Assembly (NCBI GenBank): GCA_039881045.1
Contig: JAYWVB010000031.1
Location: 310,001-374,000 of the forward strand
Length of the DNA stretch: 64,000 nt
Direction of reading: 5' to 3'
Source of the DNA: Chaetomium olivaceum
Lineage: Eukaryota > Ascomycota > Sordariomycetes > Sordariales > Chaetomiaceae
Shown here: piece by piece, positions 62,533 to 64,000 of the stretch
How the letters are laid out: every line of letters starts with the position of its first letter
Numbering within the stretch: position 1 is the stretch's first letter
Notes under the pieces: model-generated
Seen by the model: only the letters and a program-made list of their open reading frames with translations
Told to the model about the DNA's origin: nothing
Databases searched by the model: none
Position numbers and translations under genes: made by a program

Positions 62533-64000
62533 CTAGGAAATGACTACAATTACATTAGAAGAAGCCGAATCAGAGGCTTCCCCAGCCTCCTGGCAGGTAC
62601 GCGCATTATGGCCGGGCTTGCCGCATACCCCACAGCGCCGAACCTTCCTCTGACCCCCCCCCGCACTACTACCATCTGGCTGTATATCTTCTCCTGCCCT
62701 CCCACCTACAGCCTTCTGGTCCGCAAGACCCTGTGCCTCTTGCACAGTAAGTGACCCTCCAAGCTGTACACGTGTCCGTTTGGCCCTCCGCCGCTTGCTT
62801 AGTGCCTCGTTGGCCTTGCGGAGCGAAGACACCTCTGACTCAAGAAGGGCTACCTGGTGCATTACAGCCATTGTCCCTTTGGTAAGCTGGTCAACGGCGG
62901 CCAACATCGAAGCTGGGGAGCTACCTTGATGGTTGGCAATACGAGTCCTGATAAGCTTTGACTGCGAGTCGGCTTCTTTGGGGTTGTGCGGTGTCTTGGA
63001 AGCCCAGGGTTTGACAGTGCCGGCAGTACTAGGCCGCGAGTTTGGGGGCGATGGTGTATAAAGCTTGACATCCAGCCTGGAGAGCACCCTCTCTGGGTTG
63101 TACGGAACAAGGCCAGCCCCCGCAAAGCCACCCTGGATATTCTTCTCTGTGATAGAAGCAAAGAAGGCTTCGCGGAAAGCGCAAAGGAACTCGAGCTTGC
63201 TGATGTGGTTGACATGCGCGCGCATGAACTCCTCAACCTGGCGACCATACGCCTGCTTCAGTGGCCCAAAGCAGCCAACATCAAGTGGCTGGCACTTATG
63301 GGAAGAGTGTGCAGGCATGCAGAGTGTGATGATATTGTTCTGCTTGCCGTACTGCTCGAACTCGGTGGAGTGGTGGCTTTCGTGACCGTCGAGAATCAAC
63401 AACCGGTGCGTGCCCTTTGTCCGAGGCGCCGTATGGTGATCGAAATGCTTGATCCAATCTAGGCCAACTGCATTGGTAGTCCAGCCATTGTGGGTAGTTG
63501 CAATACGCCAGTCGAGGGGTAGGCCGCACTCCCGGTACCAGTTGGCAAGGTGATATTGCGCTGCCAAGATGATGAACGGAGGGATCGCCCAACCAAGGGC
63601 ATTGACTCCCTGAATTACAGTCGCCCATTCGCGGTTGCCAGGCTGGGCTAGCTTTGCCCTGCCAAAGCCATCCGAGGTTGTGACTACCATGCCCGTAGAG
63701 ATGATGCCCATCATGAACCCGGTCTCATCGAAGTTGTAGATATCGTTATCCAGGATACCGTACTTAGCTATCATGTTCCGTACAAGCGTAAACCAGTCAC
63801 CGATGATCTTTGGATCCTCGCACTTAGCCCTCTGGTAGTTGTATCTACGCACACGACGCATCTTGAGCTGTTTGTGGCGTTTGACAAAGTTGTGGGCCCA
63901 GAGCTTGCCGACAGGGGGTGCGTCGCGTACGCGTAGTAGTTGGTTGGCCATATCTTCTACACCACGTAGCCTAGGCGAGAAAGCTCGCGTAGAGAGGTCA
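62533..64000 (-). mobile_element. Fot1/pogo-type DDE transposase with C-terminal CCHC zinc knuckle, 5' end outside window
   Basis: The open frame runs from beyond base 64000 to the stop at 62533; the first ATG inside is at 63951 (472 codons). In-frame sequence above it (about 16 codons) shows the gene continues right. Helix-turn-helix-type LWAHNFVKRHKQL lies at residues 17-29. The DDE residues are at Asp75 (YNFDETGFMMG), Asp188 (LLILDGHESHH) and Asp224 (HKCQPLDVGCFGPLK). C-terminal coiled part (ALLESEVSSLRKANEALSKR) and a CCHC knuckle (CGVCGKPGHNARTC). No stops, so the copy may be active. Known: pogo-like elements insert at TA. Confidence 0.88.

Overview
This window is nuclear DNA of a filamentous ascomycete. 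The genes carry short introns (about 50-150 bp) with GTRNGY donors and YAG acceptors. Products include a secreted AA9 lytic polysaccharide monooxygenase with a CBM1, a CE5 cutinase, a PIR-like cell-wall protein, a WD40 NLR-type protein and a Fot1/pogo transposase. The plant-cell-wall enzymes and the C2H2 family point to a lignocellulolytic Sordariomycete; Chaetomiaceae or another Sordariales family is my guess from general knowledge, not from a database search. I saw no rRNA, no confident tRNA and no CRISPR.

Layout. 0-3.5 kb: 3' end of a WD40/NLR-type gene and a four-exon secreted phytase-like esterase. 4.6-8.4 kb: two broken genes, a DUF6604-like gene with frameshifts and an apparent internal micro-inversion, and a single-pass membrane protein cut by one TGA. 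9-15 kb: intact GH31 alpha-xylosidase, SnoaL-like protein and GPI-type aspartic protease. 15-26 kb: gene-poor DNA and several decayed genes: an unrecognised multi-exon gene with a TAA, a scrambled membrane-protein remnant, an M-type zinc metallopeptidase with about six frameshifts, and a GT4 glycosyltransferase with one TAG. 28.6-31 kb: the LPMO and a small four-exon conserved protein. 32-46 kb: an accessory block with four paralogues of one uncharacterised fungal C2H2 family, an unrecognised 505-aa gene bracketed by inverted copies of a tRNA-like (SINE-like) repeat, and long gene-free stretches. 47-59 kb: a third SINE-like copy, cutinase, F-box/ankyrin protein, U1-type zinc-finger (WBP4-like) splicing factor, PIR-like wall protein and MARVEL-domain protein. 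59-64 kb: a truncated non-LTR retrotransposon, a hypothetical gene and a pogo transposase running off the right edge.

Functional themes: plant polymer attack (LPMO, cutinase, alpha-xylosidase, possibly the phytase-like esterase), cell surface (aspartic protease, PIR-like protein, MARVEL protein), and rapidly changing accessory DNA (C2H2 paralogues, NLR-type and ankyrin proteins, transposons). The most striking feature is the number of genes that are readable as protein yet interrupted, alongside perfectly intact neighbours. They are either real decay, partly of C-to-T type as in RIP, or sequence errors; read-level checks would tell.
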